Assembly (NCBI GenBank): GCA_019925095.2
Contig: CM034395.1
Span: 13,189,713-13,253,712 of the forward strand
Direction of reading: 5' to 3'
DNA: 64,000 bases
Source: Dendrolimus kikuchii
Taxonomy: Eukaryota > Arthropoda > Insecta > Lepidoptera > Lasiocampidae
Position numbers and translations under genes: made by a program
Part shown: positions 13,501-26,400 of the stretch, in pieces
How the letters are laid out: every line of letters begins with the position of its first letter
How positions within the stretch are numbered: position 1 is the stretch's first letter
Notes under the pieces: model-generated
Database searches by the model: none
Seen by the model: the letters and a program-made list of their open reading frames with translations, nothing else
Told to the model about the DNA's origin: nothing

Positions 13501-13869
13501 AATCAATGCCTTTGTTTTTACCCTGCAGACATGTAAACTATTCAGCCACCTGTGGATAATCAAGCTTTAATTGAATATGTTAATTTAATCTGAATACGGG
13601 AATTACGTAATATAAGCGGATCTGAGGAACAAATGAACTGTGCTGACTTCATGTTGATTTTCATATCAAGTTTAAACGATGAGTAGGCACATATGTTTAC
13701 TTAGCAGTCTATGATAAATATCTAAATTCATAATGCTTACAGATTTGTTCGTGGTTTGTTTCTAAATTCTGATTAGTGTACTATATCTGTGTTTATTCTT
13801 TCAAGAACTGAGTAAGAATACTTATTCCTGCGACAGCGCTACCTTTCGTAAGAATTGACAGAAAAATCC
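10526..13869. other. No gene recognised
   Basis: AT-rich, with the SINE remnant at 12825-12935 as the only recognisable content. Confidence 0.55.
12825..12935 (-). mobile_element. tRNA-derived SINE remnant
   Basis: Minus strand has TGCGTTCGAATCC near 12900 and GATGAAACCTGCACATTG further on, matching the SINE at 10300 but degraded. Confidence 0.48.
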
Positions 13870-14509
13870 ACAACCAGATTGTAGGCCACGGCCACGGCTG
13901 TCTTTACTCGGGGATGCAAGGGGTGCGTGGCACCGGGTCTCAGAGACTTAAGGGACGTAAGCATATCGTCCTAATCTATCTAGCATAACATATGTAATGT
14001 GAGAAGTGCCGGTAGAGAACGTCACGGAATGCTGCAATCAACGACATTATCCGCTGATATCTTGTCACCGCCGGAGTACCAGCTGTTCTCCAACCGAACA
14101 GACTGTGCCGCGACAATGACAAGCAACTTGACGGAATGTCAATGGTATGTATACCTTGGAAGATGGGGAGCCCCTTAGTTTGGGATGCACCGTGTGTCGG
14201 TACATTGGCGGCTTCCCATCATACAGACACTGCCGTGACTGCCGAAGGAACCGCTACGCAATATGAAACCCCGGAACGTCGCAAATATGCATATGAGTTT
14301 TTTGTTTGTTATTTCTAAGAGTTGAGACTATTAACCGTGGGGACGCGAGGCTTATCAACTCTATTTAGACCTTTCAATCTGATTGAAAGAAGTCCCATGT
14401 AACCAAAAGACTGGTCTGTATTTTGAACAACGCATTAGCATTGCCATACAGCGTGAAAATGCGGCTAGAATTTTGGGAACGCTCCCCACCAACATTTTGT
14501 AATCGTAAA
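13870..14509 (+). pseudogene. Relic of a mobile-element polyprotein C-terminus
   Basis: Several plus-strand pieces are recognisable in order: R-N-A-A-I-N-D-I-I-R (about 14030), A-G-V-P-A-V-L-Q-P-N-R-L (14073), D-G-M-S-M-V, L-V-W-D-A-P-C-V-G-T-L-A-A-S-H-H (14175), E-R-R-K-Y-A-Y, and after a stop E-Q-R-I-S-I-A-I-Q-R-E-N-A-A-R-I-L-G-T-L-P (14430-14490). The last block resembles a conserved C-terminal block of reverse-transcriptase-containing mobile elements, from memory of the family; the exact class is not settled. Confidence 0.62.
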
Positions 14510-14830
14510 TATGTGTATAGTAATTTCATTTTTAAGGTTTTTATATAATTGTATGGTGTAAATATTTGTAAAAATACATTGTAAAAAAATCTTATATAAA
14601 ACTAAGTATTTTTGTACTAAAATCGCGTCATGTGTTAGTTTTGACAATTTTAACCTACATCACTGTGACATGTGGCAAATCATTATCAGAAGGCTCCCAT
14701 ATTTACAAAATAGGCTACGGACTTCGAAAAATGGAACTAACTGAAAAAGTAATATATTTGTTAATGACAGCGAGGGGTCAAATTTTGGCACCCCGGCGCT
14801 CAAAACAATTAAGACCCTGTGTAGGTAGGG

Positions 14831-14949
14831 CTTAGAGTATGCCGCCATAACCACCTTGAATTGTGTTCCGGCACAATTGGCCAGGCTATAGTCTCCCTTT
14901 CGAGGCCGGCAGCTCATTAATAGCCGATGTTAACCGCTTTCCATCAGGG
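14831..14949 (+). mobile_element. Short retroposon fragment
   Basis: Middle and partial tail (TATGCCGCCATAACC, GTGTTCCGGCAC, CCGCTTTCCATCAGGG), lacking both ends. Confidence 0.62.
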
Positions 14950-15116
14950 AGAAAGAGAGAGTTATAATATCGCCCGGTTTCCACCAAAGCAAAAAAGGGC
15001 ATAATATATTCTCCTATTTCCTCACGTCTATAACATATAGTGTCCTAAAAACCCTTTGTAAATGACCAATAACATATGATTATTTTCAAGTTCTTTTCCA
15101 CATATCTTTGGTGGAT

Positions 15117-15310
15117 ACAATTCAATCGGAGAGGAGATACGTCTTTTTTACAGGAATAGGCGCGCAGCGTAGGCGAGATATGTGGGTGTGCCGCATCTCA
15201 CTCACCACCAAGGAAACTCGGAGACAGCTCTGCTGTATTCTAGGCAGCTCGCATCCCTGCTCTACATCGGTGGGAACACTCTACCTGGTTCGCTGCTTGT
15301 CTCTGCTTTG
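15117..15310. other. GC-richer island of unknown origin
   Basis: Composition differs from the AT-rich surroundings and a 67-codon frame is open on the plus strand, but I recognise no family or splice context. It may be a remnant of a mobile element. Confidence 0.3.
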
Positions 15311-18159
15311 ATGAAAACAGGCATTATACATATCGAGCCTTTACCGCCATTTTAACTTAAGGGACAATTGGACCTTGGTATATTTTTTTGTTTAGAAGGT
15401 ATTTAAAACTATTATTTTGTTTTAAGACTTTCAGTTTTTGATTCAGTAGGGTCTAATCTAACTAAAACTGAAAAGCTAACAGTTTAAAATATTTTTTGCA
15501 ATAAAATAAATCGCTAACGATAAAGTGACTGTAAAGGCTCGATGTGATTTCCTAATCACACCTGCGTACGAAAAGTGTCATGTAGTAAACTCTTTTGGCC
15601 CATGTCCCGTTACAAGCTGAAAAAGTAACCTTTTGCATGTAGATGAACTCTACAGTACATATTGAAGAAAAATTATCTCCATAAAAAAGTTTAATACACC
15701 TTTAGGTAATTTCATTTTCAAGTATTATGTTATAAAATTATATCACAATAGAGAACGTATTGATTGAGAAGCGGCTGTGCCAACACAGTAACAACAGTAT
15801 TACAGTGAATAGGCATCCGATATATCTGGACAACGTCTGATATGTTAGTAAACAGATCCTCGATTGCCAGATGTCACATTATCTGACATATTTACTGCCG
15901 TGGGATATTGTCAACTATAAGTTTGTTTGTGACTATTGCGGATTTTTTCTTTATCTCTTTAAAATATATTTGTCGGATTTCGATAATTGTGCCATTTAAA
16001 TCTTTGGTTAAAGTATATAAATAGGATTTGTTGCTATAGAAATTAGGAACAATACTTGGAGTATGTTTATAATTCTCATAGACAGAATGTAAATCCTCAA
16101 ACCGCTTGCCAAGCCAAATATTTGCTCCTACCCAATCTATTACTTTTCAGTACTAACTGGAAAACAAGGCAATATTAACATTTCAAAAAGAAATTTCTAC
16201 CAGATGATTCATTTACTTCAAAGTAATATCACAGAAATGACAAAACAGCTAACTTTTTTCTCCCCGACATAGAATTGGGCAAATTATATTTGTTTGTTTT
16301 TTTCATTAACAGTGAGCCGGCTTTCTAGAGCTCTGGTAATTATATTTCCAACAAGTATCTCAAGGTAAAAAGGGCGTAATGAGATTCCGGTAGGTAGTGT
16401 CGGGTTAAGCTGATTTTTCCTTAATGACAAACCGGGATATCAAACCTACGCATATTTATACAACTGTTCTGTGTGCTTAGATTTTAAACTTGAGAACTGG
16501 CTCATGGAAAATTTCAAACAAGGTGACGTTGTTTCATCCTCATGAGACAACCTCGAATAGTCTCGATTGAAGTTGACGTGCAATACAAAATAACAGTATC
16601 GACAGGGATTTTACGTCAGCAGTAGCTAAACTGGATGATAAAGTTTATATTTTAAATCTTCTATCCTACTGTTGAAAATTTATGTATTAACTTGATAAAT
16701 TTATTAAAATTTTATTTCAAAACAAAGAATCCCTCTTCAAAAAGTCTAGAGCTACTAACTAATGAAAATTTTCTTACCATATTTTTTAGAGGCTACTTCC
16801 AATTTTTTTATGCACCAAATAAGTAAACTTTTATTGTAGAGATTAATTAATTGCACTGTTTATAATTTCAATGGGTTTCATGGAATTCAATTCTACAAAT
16901 TAATTTAAGTACAAATCTTATTTAAATAGATAAATAAAAACATATTCGGGTTTTTTACACCATTTATAACTTGAGGACGGCTGAACCGATTTTATAACCT
17001 TTGAGTTTTTGGATTTTTCTTCATCCTAAATAGCAGAATAACTGTGAATATATCAAAACATTCGTAGAAAAATTTTAGAATAAAATACATAAATTAGGTT
17101 TGGAACTCCACCTTCTTCCGGAATGGACAGCTCAAGTCACGAACGATTGTAGCTTAATATGACCTAAGTTTATAATCGTAGATATCCACTGCAAATAAGT
17201 GACATTTAGTAATCATTGATTACCTTTTTTCACGGGAATATATGTGTCGTACATCTTGATATGAAACGATTATATTACATCGATATATAGGTATATTCTT
17301 GGTAGGCCCAAAACTCGACAGAGATTTGTTTTATATAATAAGCGAGAAGCTTTTGTTAACAAACGGGGCGTTTATAATACGCTTCTAAATTCCTTCCTCC
17401 CGAGACAGGTATCTCGATGCCGCCTTATTCGTGCCATCGCTCAGGTGTCGCTTTACAAAGTGTAAAAAGAGACAGTTTTCTGAAATTTACCATGTTTTAT
17501 TCTAGAAAGTTCTGCCTGTAATAAAAATGAACTGTATCTCTGGGATTTCTACATAAATGTCAAAATTTTAACGAAGACTCCTGTTTAATCGACACCTATT
17601 GATAAGTTTATTAATAATAATTTTTAAGTGAATTTTTGGCTGAGTGCTGGTCTGAGCCTGCTTGGCGTGGCGTGACCTTTTATATATATATAGTATTATA
17701 TATGACGTGACACGAACGCAGACAGCCGGTCGCCCTCTAAAGACCCGTAACGTACATAATCTGCTAGTTTTGAAAATTACTACAACAAGAAACTGATGGA
17801 ATGCAAATCAAAAATTTAAAAAAATATTATAACATACAAATGCAAATGGTTAGTCATATCGAAAGCATAATTTTATATTTTTTCCGAAATGGCTATTGAC
17901 TTCTAAACATGAACAGAAATAGTTATTTAATATGATACTAGTGCGGTAAGTTGGTTTTTACAAACGAGTAGACTAAAAATACCGTAGTCACGAGTTTGAA
18001 AAACCCAACAACCGCACGTGTGTCATACAACATTTTTCAACATATTTGCGAGAAAACAGTACAATCAATGGGTAATGAAACAAGTATAAATTTCAGTCAG
18101 AGAGTCGCAACGTTCTTTGACGTTTCTAACATGACCATGGCGCGCATTTCCAAATGGCG

Positions 18160-18173
18160 CCACGTGCACGTGG
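18160..18173. promoter_or_regulatory. Palindromic double E-box
   Basis: Two CACGTG boxes abut in CCACGTGCACGTGG. The motif binds bHLH factors in general; no gene start is evident nearby, so its role is unsupported. Confidence 0.2.
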
Positions 18174-20033
18174 TGAACATTAGAACTACACCTTTTGTTT
18201 TTCTCTATAGTATAAAAGTTTGACAAAAATGTATTGATCAAAAGCGCTACCAAGGAGGTTCGATTATTCTTCAGCTTATTAATTTACGTAGTTTGAAACT
18301 CTTTATTATTTATTTTTCATCTAAGTGCCTATTTTCCACACGTTTCATTGTGTGGTGCGTAATTTTTAACCTTCAGATAATATATACAGTAGTGTGGGTC
18401 AAAATAAAATATTTTTTTTACAAGTGACACGGAAAAATGGGTTGCTAGACACCTTAAAAAAATTCTCACCAAATATGAGCTCTTAATTGTAATAGGAAGA
18501 TCCTTCGCATCGCAGTTTTTTTATTTTTTTCTCAGTCCAATAGAAAAAAATTCATACCTCATCATTAATTGATTGTACATAAAAATGTTCTCGAAGAATT
18601 TTGTAGGAAATTTAATACTCTAAAAAAAAAGTATCTTATATTTTTTCTGTAAACCTCACCATTTCAATTATATTGAACTTTTAAGTTTGATTATTTTAAG
18701 ACAAATTTAATTTTTATTTATGAATTTTATAACTCGACAATAAATGACTATTATTTATAATAGTATTTTAATGCGCAATACAATTTTTTGTAGGAAATTA
18801 ACTGCTCTATTAAAATGGTACCTTATGTTCTGGCGATTAAATTAAGCGTTCAAAAGATGTTCATCATCAAACTTTCATGTTTCATGAACATTCAAGTTTA
18901 TAAAGTCCAAGTCTTGCACAGGTACGAAATAGTCGGCATTACTAGTCTATACCTAGATATAAATAAAATTGAAGTATCTGTTTGTAGTGTCAAAATAACA
19001 GCTTTGTACTAAATGCAAATAAAATTACGGCTCTTATATCAAAAATCAATGTTTAAAAATTTTGTCTTTCTGTCTGTGTGGATGTTCCGGCTAATCTCTT
19101 TAATAGATGGACCGATTTTGACAAGACTTTCACTGACAGACAGCTGATGTAATAAGGAGTAACTTAGAAAAAAAATCCGCGCGTACGAATTAGCGGACAC
19201 AGCGAGTTAATAATAAAATTAGAAAGAAGTTAGAGGCTTTCATTCCGCCTAAACTTGAGTCATATTTAATTTTGTATCTCATAAAATTTCTCGATGTTAC
19301 GTTCATCTTTTCTTTCTATACTAATACACCAAAGACAAATTTGTCACAATTCAGGGGTCAGAAAACTTTTGTAATATAAAACAAACTTTTTATATGCATA
19401 GGATTTTATAATTTTTTTGGTTCATATCCAGATCGTAACCAAAGCTAAGGATTTTTATGACGGATCCGGCACTTGTTTTTAGGTTTATTTTATGATGTAA
19501 TAAAAAAAGATTTCATATTCATTGTCAACATCGGTTGCTCTTAAACATTGGCTATTCAATCCAATTTCAAAACCTTTAAAATCTTCAACTTTTAAATTGC
19601 AATTCATGAAATCTATTAAAAGTGCATGCGTTCGTATATATTACAAACCAGTCAGTTTTCATGGTCGTTTGGTTAAAATATTTAGGATATTGATGTGGTA
19701 AGTCACGATAGCGTACTGGTTAACACATCCGTGACTTTGTCAAATGACGTGAGTTAAAATGTTGTATTTTTTTTAAACTGGTCAGGGAACATACGTCACT
19801 TAATTATACTGACTGACTGACGCATATTATTACATGAGTAGTGAAAACAAACATCGTAATTGTTCAAGACATAAAATATGTTAATTTAAAGTATTTAGAC
19901 AGGCAACACTGATATGTATTCTGTTTATATGTGACCACACTGACATAAACTCTCTTCGAATACGGTTTCCTTGCCTTTCATTTCGCCTCCGTAAAATCCA
20001 CATTTTTACACCTATAATCCAAGTTAGGTACTA

Positions 20034-20344
20034 TCCGTGCTCGAACGGAGAAATAATACAATCTTCTTCGGCTGAGCGGCCTGTCCTAAGAGGCGACAAA
20101 ATAAACCTTAGCCAGGTGGTAGGGTATTTGCCTGTCTGGATGGCTACCACCCCTAGTCTAGATTATGCCACTATAACAACCTTGAGTTGTGTTTCGGCAC
20201 TAGTGGCCAGGTTTCCCTCCCTCCCTCCCTTTAGAGAGCGGCAGCACATTGGTCTCACCTTTAGTGAGACAAATGTCCATAGGCGATGGAAACCGCTTTT
20301 CATCAGGTGGGCCGTCTGTGTGTCTGCTCAACTCATACAATAAA
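20034..20344 (+). mobile_element. Short retroposon, full length
   Basis: Same unit from TCCGTGCTCGAACGG to ACTCATACAATAAAA, with a local CCCT expansion at about 20215-20231. Confidence 0.8.
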
Positions 20345-20644
20345 ACAAATATAAATCAAAGTCTCATCGCTTTATTGAACAAAGATAAAACGTAATTTTT
20401 TTATTTATTTTTTTATTGCGGGAGTTGAAATGTATGAAAACCGCCCATTCGCCTTGGACAAGCGTAGTAGGTATACTGTGCAATTGTGCATTCCGCTAAA
20501 TAATGCGATCTTACACGTCTGATATTATTATTTTTAATTCTGATGCTATAGATTTCTGAAGAATTAATTTGAGGGAAATACTTACCCCCAGGTAGGTTAT
20601 TTTGATGACAGAAGATCAGGCTTCTGTGCTTTACTTACTAAGAT

Positions 20645-20735
20645 GGAAATAAAATTAGGCGGACTCTGTGGCGTAATTCGAGTGTTGGCCGGCTTGTCTT
20701 CGAAGAATAGAGGGTTCATTTTCCAGTAAAAGAAA
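20645..20735 (+). mobile_element. tRNA-derived SINE head
   Basis: GACTCTGTGGCGTAATTCG followed 45 bp later by GAGGGTTCATTTTCC gives A- and B-box-like spacing. The 3' body is not recognised. Confidence 0.45.
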
Positions 20736-20880
20736 ATCTCGGATACAAAATTTCGGTACTTGTTCTGATCTGAGTGTTATGAGAACTAATCCTACAGTTA
20801 TTCATTGTATCTATAACACAGGCAAAAATTACCTAACGTGAAAAAACACAAGGTGTGTGATTTTCAACTAATTAAAAAAG

Positions 20881-21099
20881 AATCGAAATGTGTGCTGGGA
20901 CACATAGTAGAAGTGAAACTTCAACGGATAAGTGGCAAAACGAATTTTAACTTGAAGTTTTACTGGCAGGTTTTCAAATTAGACAAGTACATTAACATTC
21001 TGCCCTTAAAACTTCAAGTTCAAATTTTGTTGCGATTATTTTTGCCACTTATCCGTTGAAGTTTCACTTCTACTATGTGTCCCAGCACGCATTTCGATT
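20881..21099. mobile_element. Foldback element with near-perfect 60-bp arms
   Basis: Arms 20881-20940 and 21040-21099 are reverse complements with one mismatch in 60. The inner part (about 20941-21039) continues as a weaker palindrome around AACTTGAAGTTTTA. No open reading frame of its own is supported. The arm contains AGTAGAAGTGAAACTTC, of which related pieces recur at 21296 and 24722. Confidence 0.8.
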
Positions 21100-21844
21100 T
21101 TTCGCAGGTTTACTGCAAATTATGATTTGGTTAGGTTAGGTACATTTTAATAAATGCATTTTTTATTTAGATTTATTTTATTTTATCAAACAAAAAACTG
21201 AATTCGATCCGGTCTACTCTAAAATTATTCCGCCTCTCACCACGCGGCCGTAACGCTTTTTCGTGACAGAAAAGTCCTAAGACCACCGTTTATATAGAAG
21301 TTTCACTTTAAAAAAAAGACACAAATATTTATTTATTTGCACATAACTTACGTATAAATGAAAATCTCATTAGGTTACTACTTAGATACGCGTTATTTCA
21401 CAAACAAAGGTATTTGAGGACCGCTAAAGCAGGTAACAATGAAGGTGATAGAGTAAATTCAAGTACGGTTTCGCTTGTAGTGTATAAATATTTGAACAAT
21501 CATGGCCTCGGGAACTCTCTACCTACAAACTGCAAGAATTATTCATTATATCACGACAGAAACTTCGACTTTATTATACGAACCGCAAATAGACGAGAAA
21601 CATGTTGCTTTCAAATAAGAGTTGTTATACGTTAATGGTAGGTAAAAAGAATATTTTGGTTTTAGTTTACATTTTGTTTAATTTTCCAAAAACTTTTCTG
21701 TAATCGTCTGGACCGTGATTGTAATGTAAAACGTTTCTTATAACAAGAATCAATGAGAGATGACACATGAGAGATTATTTAAAAAAACTAACTGTTTGAG
21801 AAATATACCGATTTTTTTACCGGGCCGAACCAGACTACTATTTC

Positions 21845-22985
21845 GAGGTTGAATCAAAAAGTTTTTGGAATGAATATTAAAAAATTAAACAAAAGCATTT
21901 TATTTTTCTACATAATATCCCTCCAATGCAACGCATTTAGTATAACGCGTTTTTAACTTCCTTATTGATGGCGAAAAAAATGTTTTTTTTGGATGTCGAA
22001 AAACTTCTCTACGGCAGCCATAACCGCGTCATTATCGTAAAATTTAGTTTTAATTCTGGGAAAAGTGATAATCACTTGTTACTAAGTCCGGAGAATATGG
22101 TGGGTGGTCAAGGAGATTGAAACCAACACAGCGGTTTGCGTTGAGTGCAACTTCCGATCGATGAGCGGGAAGCGTTATCGTGAAGAAACAACACGCCCAA
22201 CAACAGTTTTCCACGACGCTTTTTTTAAATCGCTTCACACATTTTGAATTTTTATAATAGGGTCCAGTAATCGTATGGCCTTTTGGTATGTAATCAATAA
22301 AAATGACTACTTCACTATCTTAAAACACTGAGGCCATAACTTTGCCAGCGGTAGGGGCAACTCGAAATTTCTCAATGGATGCAGAGGCCGGTCGTTTCCA
22401 AGACATACTTTGTCTTTTAGATTCAGGGTCGAAATGGTGGACTCACGTTACATCCACTGTGGCAAGGCGACGGCAAAAATTATTCGAATCACGCTGGAAC
22501 ATTTCACCTTTAGATTTTTATTTTCGTCGGTTAACATTCGTGGCACCTATCTTGCCGACACTTTTTTGAACCAAATAAAATGGATTTAACGCTACCAAAA
22601 GACATATTTAGGATTTCAGCTACGTTTTTTAGTTATTCTTCTCTCTTCCAATACCAGACTCTCAACCTTTTTGAAATTTTCTTCCGTAACGGAGGTTGTA
22701 GGCTGCTCAGAACGCTGGTCATCTTTACAGATTGATCTACCTCTTTTAAATTAAGCCACCCAGTACGCAACCGTAGAATAGGGTAATCATCCCCAAAAGT
22801 CTACTGAATGCCCGAAAAAAATTCTTTCGTAGACATTTTTTTCAAGCTGAGATGTTTTATCACACCGCGTAACTTAGATTTATCCATAATTTTCCGAACG
22901 AACTGACAAAAAGAAGTGACAGTTAGCATAAATATTGTATGATTGACACTCTTTAATTTGAATATCGAACTTCTCGTAGTTTATT
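21845..22985 (-). mobile_element. Relic mariner element with decayed transposase
   Basis: On the minus strand the sequence from about 22890 down can be read in several frames as a mariner transposase: M-D-K-S-K-L-R-G near the start, then a helix-turn-helix-like segment (E-E-N-F-K-K-V-E-S-L-V-L-E), and the last catalytic block H-P-P-Y-S-P-D-L-V-T-S-D-Y-H-F at about 22075-22120. Many stops and frameshifts interrupt it. The ends are only weakly inverted-repeat-like, so boundaries are approximate. It is a different and much older mariner than the one at 1575. Confidence 0.8.
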
Positions 22986-23396
22986 TTTGGTTTAATTCAT
23001 AGTATAGTTAAATCATAAAATTCAAGTCGTTTTTTTTTAAATTATAATTAAGATTTCTAGTAGTAAATATTAGAATTATTAAAATATGTTTTCAATGTGT
23101 CTGTACATATATCTTTTTAAAAAATTGACAGAGAAACCCATAGAATGTTATATATCGTATTCCCATATAAAAATACTCATATAATGGATAATAAAGAGCG
23201 GACACCCTATAAGCAGCATATCACAAAAATATCCATATCAGAACAGATAATATAAAAAACGGTATCGCAAAATTTACCCTATCAGAAAATCCAATTTCAA
23301 GCCAATACTCACGCCATTGAACCATACAATTCGAAAAACGTATATATAAGTCCTACAAAAGCAAAAAATAATATCACCGATAGGTAGTTCGAATTT

Positions 23397-23402
23397 TTTA
23401 TT
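23397..23402 (-). promoter_or_regulatory. Candidate poly(A) signal of gene A
   Basis: The plus strand reads TTTATT, which is AATAAA on the gene strand, 18 bases past the stop codon of gene A. It is close to the stop but is the first hexamer found. Confidence 0.45.
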
Positions 23403-23420
23403 TATGATTTTGTTTAGTTA

Positions 23421-26400
23421 TTATATATTATCAGCCCAAACATTCCAAGTATAGTTAAATAACTTTGGTTCCGATCTTGGATCTCTAAACAAAGGTACTA
23501 CCCTACTAATTTTCTTTGTTATTTCTTCTCTTAAACGATTCCACATCCTGTCAACAACTTCTGGATAAGTTTTTGTCAAGTCTTCAATCTCACAAGGATC
23601 ATTTTTAATATTAAACAAGCATACTTTCCCTGAAAGCAAAGTAATTTTAATAAAAAAAAATATAATTTATTTTTTTATAAGGGATTCCTACTTTACCTTT
23701 TTACTTACCTTCTTCAGGGTGACAGATTTCATCTTTCCTTTTATCTCTGTTACTACACTTAATTTTAATTCTGTCACGTAAATTAGTGTCATTTGTTTGA
23801 AAAGGTCTATGTATTTCATTTAGAATTGTATATATTTTACTTAGTTTTATAGCATTTTCATATGACTGCTTATTTCCAATTATACCTCTCAGATTATCGC
23901 CTTGATGATCACTATATGTGATGGTATTATTGCTTATAATAAGTTTGAAATCTCCAGATGTGTACGAAGCAAATCCATCGTAATCGTCGATTTCGAAAAT
24001 TTCTTCTCGAGGAGAATTTCGATTAAAGTGTATACTATCCCACAAATCTAAACCATCAATGTTAAGCGGAGATTCTGAACCTGCCGCTCGTAGTAATGTT
24101 GGTAACCAATCAACAACATGCATGTATCCGTTCCACAAATGGTTTGCGCCCCAATAACCAGAATTCCATATAAGTCCAGCCACTCTTACACCTCCCTCGT
24201 ACGGGGACATTTTAAGACCTCGTAAAGGCCAATTGGATGCATAATTTAGAAACTTTCCAGACGTCATTCCTCCATTGTCAGATATAAAAACTATAATAGT
24301 TTTTTCTAGTATCCCTTTCTGTAAAAGGGCTTCAACTATATCACCGACACTGTCATCGAGTTTTTTCATCATGGCTGAAATACAAAAGGACCTCATTACA
24401 TATCTGCTTATACTATCTATAATACAACGTAGCTTTTCATGCAACTGTATCCAGAAATAGTAGATTTGTTCATTCTCTTTATTGAAATGACATACCTATA
24501 TATACATCAAATTTCGTAATAATCGATTTACTCGTAATGTATATAGCCGCGAAAAAGTAATAAATAATCATCCAAACTTAGGTACTTTTAGATTTATACA
24601 CGGGTAGTGTTCATATTTTAGTAACTATCGTCATACAATACTGTAATCTGTCTTTTATGCTAGTGACCCGACACTTTTAAAATTGTTGAGTAACCATACT
24701 AAAGTGAAGAACTACTAAACTATGTAGAAGTGAAACTTCAGAGAATATGCTCAAAGATAATTCTTCTCTAACTTTTATTAATATAAATATAATTCCTTTA
24801 GCCTACATCCGTCACATATTGTAATTTAAAAAATACAATCTAAATTACACTTTAAATCACTAACATGAAGTTCGAAATTTAATGCACTGTTACGCAGAAT
24901 TTCCTTTGATCCGTATAAGTATATACAGATAGAGCTAAAATGCATTTGAAATCTTTTAAGTTTTATTTAAGTTGAAAATACTAGCGGGTAAAAAGAAATG
25001 TGTTTTATTTTGAATTCAATAAAGCTCAATTTTCTAATTTTATCTCTTTCTTTTCATTAATTATCAAATCGCAACGATTTTAAAGTAGTTTCACTTGCAA
25101 AAAAATTTATAGATCTTTTAGAAATGAGGTATATTAGGAATAGCATTGTAAACATATGAATTTTTCAAGTGGGCGCCTTCATGGCTAAATCCTGAACTAT
25201 ATGAAATAACGAAAAACACTCAAAAGACCGATTTCTGACTGATTTTAAAGATAACTAAACTGGTATCATTAAGTTTTTGAAAAATCAGTTACCCTTGTCA
25301 GGAATCGAATCGGCTGTTTGAAAAAAAAGAACATATAAATTGTAGTCCTACCTTATTTTCTGCTCTACCTAAATCGTCAGAATAGTCAAGAATGTCTTTT
25401 AAGGTTGCTTGGAAGGGATTGCTTTTAGCGATAAAGCCCTATGTTATTTTGCCAAGATGTATTGTAATTATGTTGTTTTTTGGAATTATTTATTTTGTTG
25501 AGCAATAAGTGTTATTTTATTCTATTTCACCAAATGATTGTATAGATATATAGAATATATATTTTACATATTATGTGCAGTGTGATGACAACGTCGTATT
25601 CCTTGCGATCGAGGAGAGAAATGAGTCTCAACACCATCAATATTTACCAATTAGTTGATTTGATGGATTGTGGTAAAAGGTCGTCAGTTCGAATTATTTG
25701 AATTAATCTTAATACATAGATGCCTATTAACAATAGTATATTTGTCATCACTTATTTATTATTTATATAATAAAAATTATTGGAATGACCGCCGTATTTA
25801 TTGTTTAATTATTGTAAGGAAAATAATAGACAATTTTGTTCAAATAGCCATCTGTGGACGCTTATCAATGGCTTGTCCTTATTTATATATATATACCCTA
25901 CTTTTTAAGATCAGCTGTTATTCTCCTAAATACAATAAAATAAATAAATTAACTTAAATTAATAGTTTCCTCAGTTTGTCGTTTAGCACTCCGTCCCAGA
26001 GATTGAAAAATAGAATTGATTGGGTATATATAATATGGAATAATAAACTGACGGACTCATAAACTGCATCAAAGTAATAGACGACTTTGAAATAAATATT
26101 TTAACCAAGTATGCAAACTTTCTATACAGATTTAAATTGAAACCTCTAGATTGGTTCGTGAACTTTAAAACAGCGTAGGGTCATATCCTTAAGTTTAAGT
26201 TTGTGTACTGGAAAGGACCTAAAGACTTTTTTTTAAGAAAAAACATAAATTTAAGGAAAATCGGTTTAATTAAAAAATTGGTTTTAACAATAGACACAAA
26301 CTTTATGCAAGGGTTTATTTATGTTTTAATAAGGTGTATTACCTCCACGTGCCCTTATTACGGATTCTAATCGGTTCCGCATAGATTTTATTAGGGTTAT

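Larger units (their letters stand above)
14950..20033. other. No gene recognised
   Basis: About 5 kb with only the GC-richer island (15117-15310), the E-box palindrome and a weak tRNA-like trace near 19700-19760. No exon-like open frames with family character. Confidence 0.5.

Noticed and set aside
20838..21059. 73-codon plus-strand frame
   Set aside because: Created by the foldback element; the two arms encode unrelated peptides.
24275..24460. 61-codon plus-strand frame
   Set aside because: Antisense of gene A exon 6.
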